A stretch of 64,000 nt of DNA from Streptomyces sp. AC550_RSS872 (GTDB lineage Bacteria > Actinomycetota > Actinomycetes > Streptomycetales > Streptomycetaceae). The notes under the pieces are model-generated. The model did not search any database, was not told the origin of the DNA, and was given only the letters and a program-made list of their open reading frames with translations. A program made the translations under genes and the position numbers. Location of the stretch: assembly GCF_019049285.1 (NCBI RefSeq), contig NZ_JAGMUL010000145.1, positions 1,940-65,939 on the forward strand. The letters run 5' to 3'. Shown here piece after piece: positions 56,126 to 64,000 of this stretch (the stretch's first letter is position 1; each line of letters starts with the position of its first letter).

Positions 56126-56466
56126 TTCTCGGGCATCACAGCCCCCTGGATCGAGCAGCGCCGTTGCTCCTCAGGCGCGTCCGCGTCTGCGTCGCGCGAG
56201 CAGATCCCGTTCGGACAGACGGCCCGGAGGACCGCGCCCATGCCGCCCCGCAGTCCGGGGATCATGACGTAGCCCCCGCCGCGGGAGGTCTCCACCTCCT
56301 GGCCCATGGACCGCAGGACGGCACCAAGCCGGTCCGTACAGTCCTCACCCCGGGCCGCGGCAGCCACGCACGCCTCGAGTTCGGTCCGCTGGGCCTCCGT
56401 CTCCGCAACGTCTCGCAGCTCGTCCAGATAGGTGCAGCACCACGCGATGAGGTCGGATCCGGCCAC
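56107..56466 (-). CDS. Small Cys-containing protein, uncharacterised
   Basis: A 119-residue soluble protein with helical N-terminal half (AETEAQRTELEACVAAAA) and a C-terminal region with a CPNGIC motif. Cys residues at AWCCTY and CSI could bind metal or form disulfides. I do not recognise a family. The GTG at 56466 follows GGGGAGAG. It is coupled with the membrane protein downstream. Confidence 0.6.
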   Translation of the reverse strand: MAGSDLIAWCCTYLDELRDVAETEAQRTELEACVAAAARGEDCTDRLGAVLRSMGQEVETSRGGGYVMIPGLRGGMGAVLRAVCPNGICSRDADADAPEEQRRCSIQGAVMPEKWTSPS

Positions 56467-56764
56467 TTGTGTTTCTCTCCCCGTACCGACCGTGCAGTCA
56501 CGGCCGTCCTCTTCGATTCCCGGTCAATCTGCAAGAAGCATAGGGAAGTTGAGGATCCGACGCACTGGCCGCTGAGCGACTCTGACACGAAAGTCGAATG
56601 CCTGAGTCAGGCGGTCCGGTGACGGGTGACTTCGATCTTCCTCCCCCGCACGAGCGAATGTTGACAACTCCCCGTCAGGTACGCGTCAGCCGTGCCACCG
56701 TGGGGCATACACCCCATCCACATCCAACTCCTCTCCCCCCACCAGCACTTCAGGGAGTCCCCCC

Positions 56765-57322
56765 ATGATCCGTGGCATCGATGTCAGCGCTTACCAGTCC
56801 TCGTCCTACGACACCGACGGCATCTCCTTCGTCTTCGTCAAGGCGACCGAGGGCCGCTCCTACGTCAACCCCAAACTCGCCGCCCAGACCAAACGCGCCC
56901 GCGACGCCGGCCTGGTCGTCGGCTTCTACCACTTCCTCTGGCCCGGCAACCTCTCAGCCCAGGCGGACTACTTCGTGAGCAAGGCCCCCGAGAGGGCGGG
57001 CGACATCCTCGCCGTCGACTGGGAGACGACGAGCTCGGGGACGCATGCGAGCAACGCGGAGAAGGACCTGTTCATCCGGAAGGTGAAGGAGAAGCGGCCG
57101 AACAACCCGGTGATCCTGTACGCCAACCGCCACTATTGGCTGAACGTGGACACGACGTCCTACGCCGGCGACGGCCTCTGGATCGCCGACTACGTGACGG
57201 CAGGCAAACCCCGCATCAAGGCCAAGTGGCGCTTCCACCAGTACACGGACGACCCGTTGGACAAGAACGTGGCGAACTTCGCGAGCAAGGCCGCGCTGCG
57301 GGAGTGGGCCGAGAACGCCTGA
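56765..57322 (+). CDS. GH25-family lysozyme (N-acetylmuramidase)
   Basis: A 185-residue single-domain glycoside hydrolase of family 25 that cleaves the muramyl bond of peptidoglycan. IDVSAYQ has catalytic Asp6, and ILAVDWETT holds Asp85 and Glu87, the classic pair. No signal peptide is visible at the start ATG 56765 (AGGGAG upstream), so it may be released by another route or act in the cell. Followed by a strong hairpin terminator. Confidence 0.9.
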   Translation: MIRGIDVSAYQSSSYDTDGISFVFVKATEGRSYVNPKLAAQTKRARDAGLVVGFYHFLWPGNLSAQADYFVSKAPERAGDILAVDWETTSSGTHASNAEKDLFIRKVKEKRPNNPVILYANRHYWLNVDTTSYAGDGLWIADYVTAGKPRIKAKWRFHQYTDDPLDKNVANFASKAALREWAENA

Positions 57323-57430
57323 CGATCCAGTGCCACCGGCGAACGGGGTCGGCGAGTGCTTCGACCTGCCGCTGGCACTCGGGCGGTACCGCGGTCCTGG
57401 ACGGTGTCGATCCGGCGCCGGACATGACGA

Positions 57431-57469
57431 AGGGGCGCCCGTCCGCCACGCGGGCCGACGGACGCCCCT
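57431..57469. terminator. Bidirectional hairpin terminator
   Basis: A 15-base arm at 57431-57445 pairs with 14 bases at 57456-57469 (AGGGGCG...CGCCCCT) with one mismatch and one bulge, between the convergent lysozyme and EF-hand genes. Confidence 0.65.
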
Positions 57470-57477
57470 GCCGTACG

Positions 57478-57696
57478 TCACTTGTTCAGGAAGGCCCAGA
57501 ACTCGTCGAACGACAGCAGCTTGTCGCCGTTCAGGTCGCGGCTCCTGATGATCGCCTCGGCGACCGCCTCGGTCACGTTCCAGTCGCCGCCCTGCGCGAG
57601 GGCGGACTTGAACTCGGCGGCGGTGATGGTGCCGTCACCGTCCGCATCGATGCGCTCGAACTGCTTGCGTGCTTCCTCGATGTCGATGTGCGCCAC
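57478..57696 (-). CDS. EF-hand calcium-binding protein
   Basis: A 72-residue small cytosolic protein with two EF-hand loops: DADGDGTITAAEF (canonical Asp positions) and DLNGDKLLSFDEF. Both keep Asp at position 1 and Glu at position 12. The GTG start at 57696 has AGAGGGG upstream. Similar small calcium-binding proteins are found in S. coelicolor. Confidence 0.92.
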   Translation of the reverse strand: MAHIDIEEARKQFERIDADGDGTITAAEFKSALAQGGDWNVTEAVAEAIIRSRDLNGDKLLSFDEFWAFLNK

Positions 57697-57754
57697 CGGT
57701 CCGCCCCTCTACTCACGTCTGTCGGGTTGTGCTGGCTTGCTGCCGCAGGTCAGA

Positions 57755-58666
57755 TTAACCGCCCGCCCTGGCCCGCAGCGCGGCGACCACCCACGCGAAG
57801 TCCTCGGCGTGCGGAGGCCCGGGCTGCCGGTTCACGACGGCGAGCAGTTCCCGGTACCTGGCGACCCGCTCGTCGAAGCCCGCCGTCATGCGTTCGAGTA
57901 CGGCGGCCCGGTCGACGTCCCCGAACAGTTCCCGCAGCACCTCCTCGGCCTCTGGCGCCGCGGGGTCGGTGCCTCGCTCACGCACCGGGCCGGCAAGCTG
58001 CACCAGGCGCCGCGCGAACCACACGGACTGTCCGCGCGGCGCCCCCGGCTCCCGGTCGGCGGCGTTGAACTCGACCGCCCGGCGCATCTGCGCCCGGAAG
58101 TCGGGATCCTGGAGCATCTCGGCCAGCTCCACCCAGGCGTCGACCTGCTCGGGTGTCGGGTTCTCCGTGAGATCGACCGCGGTGCGCCGCATCCGGTCCT
58201 GGATGTCGGGGTCGACGGTGTCGAGGCCGTGCAGGGCCTCGGCCACGAACTCCTCCATGATCCGTTGCCGCTCGGCGGCCGACAGCCGTGCCAGCTTGTT
58301 CATCAGGGTCATCTCCTCCGCGCTCGAACCGCGCCTCGCCACGGTCGACAGCACCGCACGGGTCACCCTCAGGGACCGGATCTGCGCGTCCAGCGCGGCC
58401 ACATGTGCGGCCGCGACCGACGCCACGTCCTGCTCGCCGCTGACCACCTGCCGTACGTCGGCCAGACCCAGGCCCAGTTCGCGCAGCGTGCGGATCAGCT
58501 CCAGGCGGGCGACGGACTCGGCGCCGTAGAGCCGATAGCCGCCGGAGGAGCGAGTCACCGGGTGCAGGACGCCCTCGTCGGACCAGTAGCGGATGGTCCG
58601 GACGGTCAGGCCGGTGGACCGGGCCAGCTCGCCGATGGTGAAAAGGCCGGTGCCGTCGTCGATCAT
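57755..58666 (-). CDS. MerR-family transcriptional regulator
   Basis: A 303-residue regulator. The winged HTH is TIGELARSTGLTVRTIRYW, followed by the GYRLYGAES wing. A dimerisation helix follows, and the C-terminal part is a large unknown domain without the TipAS fold visible. Start ATG 58666 (MIDDGTGLF) fits the family; ribosome site weak. It is divergent from a GNAT gene and may regulate it. Confidence 0.82.
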   Translation of the reverse strand: MIDDGTGLFTIGELARSTGLTVRTIRYWSDEGVLHPVTRSSGGYRLYGAESVARLELIRTLRELGLGLADVRQVVSGEQDVASVAAAHVAALDAQIRSLRVTRAVLSTVARRGSSAEEMTLMNKLARLSAAERQRIMEEFVAEALHGLDTVDPDIQDRMRRTAVDLTENPTPEQVDAWVELAEMLQDPDFRAQMRRAVEFNAADREPGAPRGQSVWFARRLVQLAGPVRERGTDPAAPEAEEVLRELFGDVDRAAVLERMTAGFDERVARYRELLAVVNRQPGPPHAEDFAWVVAALRARAGG

Positions 58667-58734
58667 GTCTGGGAGTGTGGGCCTTCCAGTGGGTGGAGAC
58701 TCAAGGGCAGCGTCGAGGAGCACGGGGGGCGGCC

Positions 58735-59409
58735 GTGACGGACACCTTGCGGGACATTCTGGACGCGGCGGCGCGGGGTGTCTTCCCGACCGCGGACGGG
58801 AGCACGACCGTCGTTCCCGAGCCCTCCGACCGGACCGCGGGCGTCCTGTCCTTCACCGCGCACTCCGTGGTCGTCACCGACGAGGATCCGGCGTGGGTGT
58901 ACGACACGCTGCGCGGCCTCGACTGCGACGCGCTGTCCGCGACGATGAACCCGCGCTTCCTGGCGGCCTTGATGGAGCGGACGGGCCGTGCGGCGGAGAC
59001 CGTCGACGCGGTCCTGGTCGGCTCCCCGCTGCCGGGTGAGCCGCCGCTCGCGTCGAAGTTGAGGGGGATCGAGGACGCCGGCCATCCCCGGATCGTCTAT
59101 GCCCGTCGGCGGCGGGACGACGTGCGCGCGTGGGCGGCCGAGGGCGGCGTGCTGGTGGTGGGGCGCGGGATCGCCGGGCGGCTGGAGGTCTCGGTGGAGG
59201 TGGACGAGGACGAACGGCACCGGGGGCTGGGGCGGCTCCTGGTGAGCGCGGCCCGGCATCTCGTCACGGAGCCGCTGTGGGCGCAGATCGCGCCGGGGAA
59301 CGCCCGCAGTGTGCGGGCGTTCCAGGCGGCCGGCTACCGTCCGGTCGGCGCGGAGCTGCTGCTCAGTGCCAGGCCTCGAAGTGCGGGTTGCTCTGACAGC
59401 CGCTCATGA
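58735..59409 (+). CDS. GNAT-family acetyltransferase
   Basis: A 224-residue protein with the acetyl-CoA-binding RGLGRLLV loop (ERHRGLGRLL) in its C-terminal half, followed by VRAFQAAGYRPVG, the usual GNAT end. The start is taken as GTG 58735; the substrate is unknown. It overlaps the convergent ADP-ribosyltransferase gene by 47 bases. Confidence 0.8.
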   Translation: MTDTLRDILDAAARGVFPTADGSTTVVPEPSDRTAGVLSFTAHSVVVTDEDPAWVYDTLRGLDCDALSATMNPRFLAALMERTGRAAETVDAVLVGSPLPGEPPLASKLRGIEDAGHPRIVYARRRRDDVRAWAAEGGVLVVGRGIAGRLEVSVEVDEDERHRGLGRLLVSAARHLVTEPLWAQIAPGNARSVRAFQAAGYRPVGAELLLSARPRSAGCSDSRS

Positions 59410-60007
59410 TCTCGACCTTGGTCGTCTTGTTCACCGGGCAGACGCCGATGATGTACTTCCGCGCGATACCGCCAGGGAAGGCGACCTCGACCTGGTCGGC
59501 CCACTTGTGCGTGTCGCCGATGGTCTTGTTCACGTCGATGCCGCCGGGGGCGTCGATGTAGTAGTTCCAGCCCGACTTCCACCAGTTCTTGTACAGGTCG
59601 TGGTCGTACGTCGTGGACACGTACGGGGAGGGCTGGTTGACCAGGACGTACTGCTCCAGGTCGTACTGGCCGTCGACGACGTCCTTGGGCTTGAAGCCCT
59701 CCTCGAAGACGATGTCCGGGCCACGGCCGTCGGCCCGGTAGAGCGTGCCGCAGCTGGTGCGCCACGCCGGGTCGGGGGTGATGCGGTCGATCTCGACGCG
59801 GCGGTCGACGGCCGCCTTGATCCTGTCGTCGAACTGGACGGGACAGGCCGCCGGGGCGGGAGCGGCGGCCGGGGCGGCGACGGCCTTGACGGCGGTCGCG
59901 GGAGCCGGGGCGGGGGACGCGGGAGCCGTGGCGGCCGTCGTGGCGAAGACGGCCGAGAGGGCGAGGACGGCGGCAGCGACGCGCCGCCGCAGGCGAGTTG
60001 TGATCAT
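59363..60007 (-). CDS. Secreted pierisin-like DNA ADP-ribosyltransferase (ScARP/Scabin-like)
   Basis: A 214-residue secreted protein: an N-terminal signal peptide (VAAAVLALSAVFATTA) then an Ala/Pro linker and catalytic domain. The R-S-E features are visible: YRADGR at the NAD-binding strand, VSTTYD, and Gln-x-Glu in ADQVEVAFPGG. This is the ScARP/Scabin arrangement, which modifies guanine bases in nucleic acids. ATG 60007 is preferred to GTG 60016, three codons longer; neither has a strong ribosome site. Confidence 0.82.
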   Translation of the reverse strand: MITTRLRRRVAAAVLALSAVFATTAATAPASPAPAPATAVKAVAAPAAAPAPAACPVQFDDRIKAAVDRRVEIDRITPDPAWRTSCGTLYRADGRGPDIVFEEGFKPKDVVDGQYDLEQYVLVNQPSPYVSTTYDHDLYKNWWKSGWNYYIDAPGGIDVNKTIGDTHKWADQVEVAFPGGIARKYIIGVCPVNKTTKVEIMSGCQSNPHFEAWH

Positions 60008-60116
60008 GCGGAGCACGATGGCGGGCCCGCGGCGGTGCGGCCTGGATATTCACCCGTACGGCGGCGTGTCCGCTGACCGCCGGTCAACGGGAGGCAAGGC
60101 CTCAACCGGCCCTTCC

Positions 60117-61298
60117 TCAGCGGAAGATGCCCGTGTGGCCCAGGGAGTAGCGGCCCGGCTGCGGGTAGACGGCGAGGCCGTGCGGGCCGCTGCCGACCGG
60201 GATGCGGGCGAGCTGCTCGCCGGTGCGGGTGTCGATGGCGTACACCTCGGAGTCGTACCGTCCGGAAAGCCACAGCACCTTGCCGTCGGCGGAGACGCCG
60301 CCCATGTCGGGGCTGCCGCCGTCGGGGAGGTGCCACTTCTTGGTGAGCTTGTTCTGGGTGAAGTCGAAGACGGAGACGCTGCCTTCACCGCGGTTGGATA
60401 CGTACATCTCGCGGGAGTCGCGGCTGACGTAGAGGCCGTGGCAGCCCTTGCCGGTGGGCAGGAGGGTGGGCTCGTCGAACTTGTCGCCGTCCAGGACCCA
60501 CATGCCGTGGGCCATCATGTCGGCGATGTAGAACCGCTTGCCGTCCGGGGAGACCTTCACGTCCTGGGGCATCGCGCCGTCGAAGGGGAGCCTCTGCTGG
60601 CCGACGACCTTCATCTTCTGGGTGTCGACCTTCAGCAGTTCGCCGCTGAACTCGCAGGAGACGATGAAGTAGCGGCCGTCGAGGGAGAAGTCGGCGTGGT
60701 TGACGCCGTAGCAGGTGACGGGTTCGGTCTTGATCCGCTTCATGGTGTGCGGGTCACGGAAGACGAGTTCGCGGTCGAGGGAGGCCATGACGATGGCGTA
60801 CTTGCCGTGGGGCGTGAAGTAGAGGTTGTACGGGTCGTGGACCTCGACCTCCTTGCCCGCCTTGCCGGTCTTCGGGTCGATGGGGGTGAGGGTGTGGCCG
60901 CGGTTGTTGTTGACCCAGAGGGTCTTCAGGTCCCAGGACGGGACGACGTGCTGGGGCTGGCGGCCAACGGGGATCGTCTCGATGATCTTGTACGTCTTCG
61001 GGTCGATGACGGAGACGGTGTCCGACTCGGTGTTGGGGACGTAGACGCGGGACGGGAAGTCCTTGACGACCGGGGAGAGCTTGCCCGGGCGGTCGGCGGC
61101 GTACACGTCCTTCGGGTCGAGGACGGGGGGCATGCCGGGAAGGCCCTTGACGGCCTCCTTCCTCGCCGGGGCGGGGATGGCGGCCTGGGTGCCGCGGGGG
61201 TCGGTGGAGCGGGTCTTGTCCCTGGCGGGCTCGGTGCCGCAGGCGGCGAGTGCGACGAGGCCGACGCCGGCGAGGAGGGTGCGGTGCATGAGGTTCAT
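60117..61298 (-). CDS. Beta-propeller (YVTN/YncE-like) lipoprotein
   Basis: A 393-residue secreted lipoprotein. The signal peptide ends at the lipobox LVALAAC, and the rest is seven YVTN-like blades (RVYVPNTESDTVSVID, VKVSPDGKRFYIAD, GVSADGKVLWLSG). Such propellers often bind metal, haem or cell-wall ligands; the exact role is unknown. ATG 61298 follows GGAAG. Confidence 0.82.
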   Translation of the reverse strand: MNLMHRTLLAGVGLVALAACGTEPARDKTRSTDPRGTQAAIPAPARKEAVKGLPGMPPVLDPKDVYAADRPGKLSPVVKDFPSRVYVPNTESDTVSVIDPKTYKIIETIPVGRQPQHVVPSWDLKTLWVNNNRGHTLTPIDPKTGKAGKEVEVHDPYNLYFTPHGKYAIVMASLDRELVFRDPHTMKRIKTEPVTCYGVNHADFSLDGRYFIVSCEFSGELLKVDTQKMKVVGQQRLPFDGAMPQDVKVSPDGKRFYIADMMAHGMWVLDGDKFDEPTLLPTGKGCHGLYVSRDSREMYVSNRGEGSVSVFDFTQNKLTKKWHLPDGGSPDMGGVSADGKVLWLSGRYDSEVYAIDTRTGEQLARIPVGSGPHGLAVYPQPGRYSLGHTGIFR

Positions 61299-61468
61299 CG
61301 GCAGGTCTTCCGGGGTGAGGGCGGCGATTGCGACCATTTAATGAGCTTTACTTCAAAAAATGTGCGATTTGCCCGATAAGCAGTTCACGCGGGTCGCCGG
61401 CGCCGGCGTTCCTCGCCCTCGCCGCCCCTGCCCTTCCCATCCCCAGAGGCTCCGCCCCTTCCACCCCG

Positions 61469-61535
61469 CCAGGGGGCTCCGCCCCCTGGACCCCATCGGC
61501 CTGAACGGCCTCGTCCTCAAACGCCGGACGGGCTG
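61469..61535. repeat. Streptomyces intergenic repeat and palindrome
   Basis: In the 419-base gap between the lipoprotein start and the ATPase gene there is a perfect 9-bp stem with a 3-base loop (61469-61489), then CCTCAAACGCCGGACGGGCTG at about 61515-61535, a motif recurring between genes in Streptomyces genomes. No gene was seen here. Confidence 0.5.
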
Positions 61536-61717
61536 GAAGTGCCTGGACCGGCGCTGATGAAGCCGAGCCCCTCGACTCGCGAAGCCCCGGGGCTTTTCGA
61601 GCCCAGCCTCCTGGCCGACCGAGACGGGTGGGCGGTGGGCAAAGGCCGGAGCCCCGACGCCGAGGCCAGAACGGGAGGGCGCGCCAGGGATTTCGGCTCA
61701 ACCGCCGGAGGTGACCG

Positions 61718-62221
61718 TCAGCGGTCCGCCACCCTCATCTCGAACCACGTCGTCTTGCCGCGCGGCAGCAGGTCCACGCCCCAGCGGTCGGAGAGTCTGT
61801 CCACCAGGAACAGGCCCCGGCCGCTGATGTCCATCTCCTGGACCGGCATGAGACAGGGCAGACCGCGGGAGGGGTCTCGGACCTCGATACGGATCCAGCC
61901 GCGCCGGCGGCGCATCCGGAGGCCGAAGACGCGGGCGCCGGTGTGACGGACTGCGTTGCCGACGAGCTCAGAGACGAGCAGGACCGCGTCCTCCGTCATA
62001 TTGGGGGTGAGGCCCCATTGGCGTAGGACCACCACCTGCGCCAGACGCCGTGCCGTGGCGGCGGATTCCGGGCGGGACGGGAGCGGAACCTCGGCCTCCG
62101 TGGGATTGCCGAACAGTTCCAGCGCCTTCGCGGCAGTTTCGTCCTCGACCGCCGGCGACCAGCGCGCCGAAGTCGCACGGCTGTGTCCCCGCGGCTGTTC
62201 GATACCCTCCAGCCCCGCCAT
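61718..62221 (-). CDS. RsbW/SpoIIAB-like ATP-binding protein
   Basis: A 167-residue HATPase-type kinase domain: N box VLLVSELVGNAVRHTG, then a G1-like VRDPSRGLP and G2-like DISGRGLFLVDRLSDRWG. In Streptomyces these are anti-sigma or regulatory ATPases. The start is uncertain; ATG 62221 (MAGLEGIEQ) is chosen over a longer form at 62380. Confidence 0.78.
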   Translation of the reverse strand: MAGLEGIEQPRGHSRATSARWSPAVEDETAAKALELFGNPTEAEVPLPSRPESAATARRLAQVVVLRQWGLTPNMTEDAVLLVSELVGNAVRHTGARVFGLRMRRRRGWIRIEVRDPSRGLPCLMPVQEMDISGRGLFLVDRLSDRWGVDLLPRGKTTWFEMRVADR

Positions 62222-62518
62222 GCCCCCATCATGGCCGCCCGCGGGGTCCTCCGGGGCCGTTCCCGAGGAATACACCCCCCGGAAGCGCTCATTCCGCACG
62301 ACTCGGTCGGCATATGCCAGGGGCAGTTCAGGGCCGTCGACAGCCTGGCTGACCTGCGGCGAAGGGTCCACTGGAGGCAATCGACAGGCTCCCTCGACAA
62401 GGCACGCTTAAGGTTGCCTTAAGGCTCCCATAAACCGCCCCATCGAGGGACCCGGAATCAGACGTCCTGTCAATTGCAAGGGGTACGGGGGAGTTTCATG
62501 CCGGAGGTTTCCGGACTC

Positions 62519-63286
62519 TCAGAGGAACTTGGCCTTGCCCGGGCCCTCCTCCACGAAGCTCCGCATCCCCCGCTCCCGGTCCTCGGTCGCGAACAGGCCG
62601 GCGAACCAGCCCCGTTCCACCGCGAGCCCCGTCTCGATGTCCGTCTCCAGGCCGGTGTCGATCGACTCCTTCGCCGCGCGCAGCGCGATCGCCGGGCCCT
62701 GCGCCAGCTTCGCCGCCCAGGCGTGCGCCTCGGCGTAGACCTGGTCCGGCGCCACCACGCGGTCCACCAGGCCCAACTCCCGTGCCTCGTCGGCCTTCAC
62801 CATCCGGCCCGTGAAGATCAGGTCCTTGGCCTTCGACGGACCGATCAGACGGGCCAGCCGCTGGGTGCCGCCCGCGCCCGGGATCAGGCCGAGCAGGATC
62901 TCCGGCTGGCCCAGCTTGGCGTTGTCCGCGGCGATCCGGAAGTCCGCGCACAGCGCCAGCTCGCAGCCGCCGCCGAGGGCGTAGCCGGTCACCGCCGCCA
63001 CCACCGGCTTGGGGATCTTGGCCACCGCGGTGAACGACTCCTGAAGGGCCCGCCCGCGCAGAACCATCGCGGTGTGGTCCATGGCCTGCATCTCCTTGAT
63101 GTCCGCGCCCGCCGCGAACACCTTCTCCCCGCCGTAGATCACCACGGCCCGTACGTCGTCCCGCCGGCTCGCCTCCTCGGCGAGTTCCTTGAGCCGGTCC
63201 TGGGTTGCGACGTCCAGCGCGTTCATCGGCGGACGGTCGAGACGGAGGGTGCCGACGCCTTCGGCGACTTCGAGATTCACGGTCAT
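62519..63286 (-). CDS. Enoyl-CoA hydratase/isomerase family protein
   Basis: A 255-residue crotonase-fold enzyme. The oxyanion-hole loops FAAGADIKEM and GYALGGGCELALCADF are present, with catalytic Glu in both CELALCADF and GQPEILLGLIPGAGG, so hydratase activity on enoyl-CoA in fatty-acid breakdown is likely. ATG 63286. Downstream of tandem repeats. Confidence 0.92.
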   Translation of the reverse strand: MTVNLEVAEGVGTLRLDRPPMNALDVATQDRLKELAEEASRRDDVRAVVIYGGEKVFAAGADIKEMQAMDHTAMVLRGRALQESFTAVAKIPKPVVAAVTGYALGGGCELALCADFRIAADNAKLGQPEILLGLIPGAGGTQRLARLIGPSKAKDLIFTGRMVKADEARELGLVDRVVAPDQVYAEAHAWAAKLAQGPAIALRAAKESIDTGLETDIETGLAVERGWFAGLFATEDRERGMRSFVEEGPGKAKFL

Positions 63287-63300
63287 GCCAGCAGGTTAAC

Positions 63301-63491
63301 GGGGGCTAACGGATTCGGCTCCGGTGCCGTCGATCACACTCGGCCGGGGGTCTGGGGGTTGCCCCCAGGCAGGCACAGCACGGGGACTAACGGATTCGGC
63401 CCCGGTGCCGTCGATCACACTCGGCCGGGGGTCTGGGGGTTGCCCCCAGGCAGGCACAGCACGGGGACCAACAGCTTCGGCCCCGGTGCCG
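63301..63491. repeat. 81-bp tandem repeat with hairpins
   Basis: Two and a third copies of an 81-base unit; starts near 63306, 63387 and 63468. Each full unit contains a CTGGGGG/CCCCCAG hairpin (63352-63368 and 63433-63449) like a terminator, in the gap after the L,D-transpeptidase gene. Confidence 0.8.
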
Positions 63492-63542
63492 TACCTCGCA
63501 TCGAGGCAGGCGCCGGGGCCGCAGATCGCCGTAGGGCTGTGC

Positions 63543-64000
63543 CTAGGCCTTCCACTTCTCCCAGGACATGTTCCAGCCGTTCAGCCCGTTTTCCGGAGCG
63601 ACCGTCGCGTCGTTGGAGTTCTTCACGACCACCACGTCGCCGATCATCGAGTGGTTGAAGAACCACGCGGCCGGGGTGCCCTTGTCCCACGCGCCCTTGA
63701 CGTCGCGCAGGCCGATGCAGCCGTGGCTGGCGTTGTAGTTGCCGAAGGCGCCGCCGCCCCAGTAGTTGCCGTGGATGAAGGTGCCGGAGTCGGTCAGGCG
63801 GGCGGCGTGCGGGACGTCGTCGATGTCGTACTCGCCGTCGTAGCCGACCGTGTCGCCGTTCATGCGGGTCTCGACGAACTTCTCGGTCAGGACCATCTGG
63901 CCGTTCCAGGTGTCGTACCCGGGCTTGCCGGTGGTGACGGGGATGGTCTTGATGACCTTGCCGTCCTGCATGACCTTCATCTTCTTGGTCTTCACGTCGA
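63543..64000 (-). CDS. L,D-transpeptidase (YkuD) C-terminal part, partial
   Basis: The window ends inside this gene. The visible 152 or so residues are the YkuD domain, which forms 3-3 peptidoglycan cross-links. The catalytic motif is SHGCIGLRD with its Cys, and FIHGNYWGGGAFG is the preceding conserved His loop. The N-terminal part and signal lie beyond the edge. Confidence 0.92.
   Translation of the reverse strand, partial: DVKTKKMKVMQDGKVIKTIPVTTGKPGYDTWNGQMVLTEKFVETRMNGDTVGYDGEYDIDDVPHAARLTDSGTFIHGNYWGGGAFGNYNASHGCIGLRDVKGAWDKGTPAAWFFNHSMIGDVVVVKNSNDATVAPENGLNGWNMSWEKWKA

Noticed and set aside
63301..63491. CRISPR array
   Set aside because: Adjacent identical 81-bp units without unique spacers and no cas genes.

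Overview
The sequence looks like a chromosomal segment from a Streptomyces or close relative. Base composition is GC-rich, nearly every third codon position is G or C, GTG starts and ATGA/GTGA start-stop overlaps are common, and TTA leucine codons are rare and confined to accessory genes. The right-hand genes (lysozyme, EF-hand protein, secreted ADP-ribosyltransferase, enoyl-CoA hydratase, L,D-transpeptidase) are typical Streptomyces core genes.

Region 1 (168-6974) is urea uptake. A minus-strand urtABCDE operon encodes the five-part urea ABC transporter. Its upstream region holds an 11-bp-phased row of GAAAC half-sites resembling a GlnR operator, and a strong hairpin. Next to it is a convergent pair: a MarR regulator and a substrate-binding protein without a signal peptide, resembling the NhlD/NhlC amide and urea sensors of Rhodococcus.

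Region 2 (7120-24162) is a 17-kb run of 15 minus-strand genes, mostly overlapping, and probably an undescribed specialised-metabolite pathway with a nucleotide theme. It encodes MetX, a PuuD-like amidase, a membrane protein joined in frame to a MetY-like enzyme, an SDR, a SRPBCC cyclase-like protein, a class III aminotransferase, two unknown proteins, a desaturase, a dCTP-deaminase-fold protein, a P-loop kinase, an HprK-like kinase, a phosphodiesterase, a CYTH-like protein, and a fusion of a second dCTP-deaminase fold to PEP-synthase-type domains. Urease ureABC (24244-26676) lies directly upstream on the same strand. Divergent from it are an ATP-grasp ligase, an MFS exporter and a second cytosolic binding protein/MarR pair (26884-30917).

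Region 3 (about 31240-31743) is a scar: a degraded IS110 transposase fragment and a 3' half of a tRNA-Thr(CGU), probably an old attachment site.

Region 4 (32071-56466) is a candidate NTP-dependent conflict or defence island. It encodes a trypsin-STAND-TPR protein with a Trypco1-like partner, a tandem AAA+ protein, coiled-coil proteins, a radical-SAM activase, a secreted/anchored vWA protein, an Hsp70/actin-fold protein, a GAP1-like protein, a P-loop GTPase, a zinc-ribbon protein and, divergently, a CHAT protease, followed by a small protein and a membrane protein.

Region 5 (56765-64000) is ordinary chromosome: GH25 lysozyme, EF-hand protein, MerR regulator, GNAT, pierisin-like ADP-ribosyltransferase, beta-propeller lipoprotein, RsbW-like ATPase, enoyl-CoA hydratase and a partial L,D-transpeptidase, with intergenic repeats. 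No rRNA, CRISPR array or intact tRNA was found.
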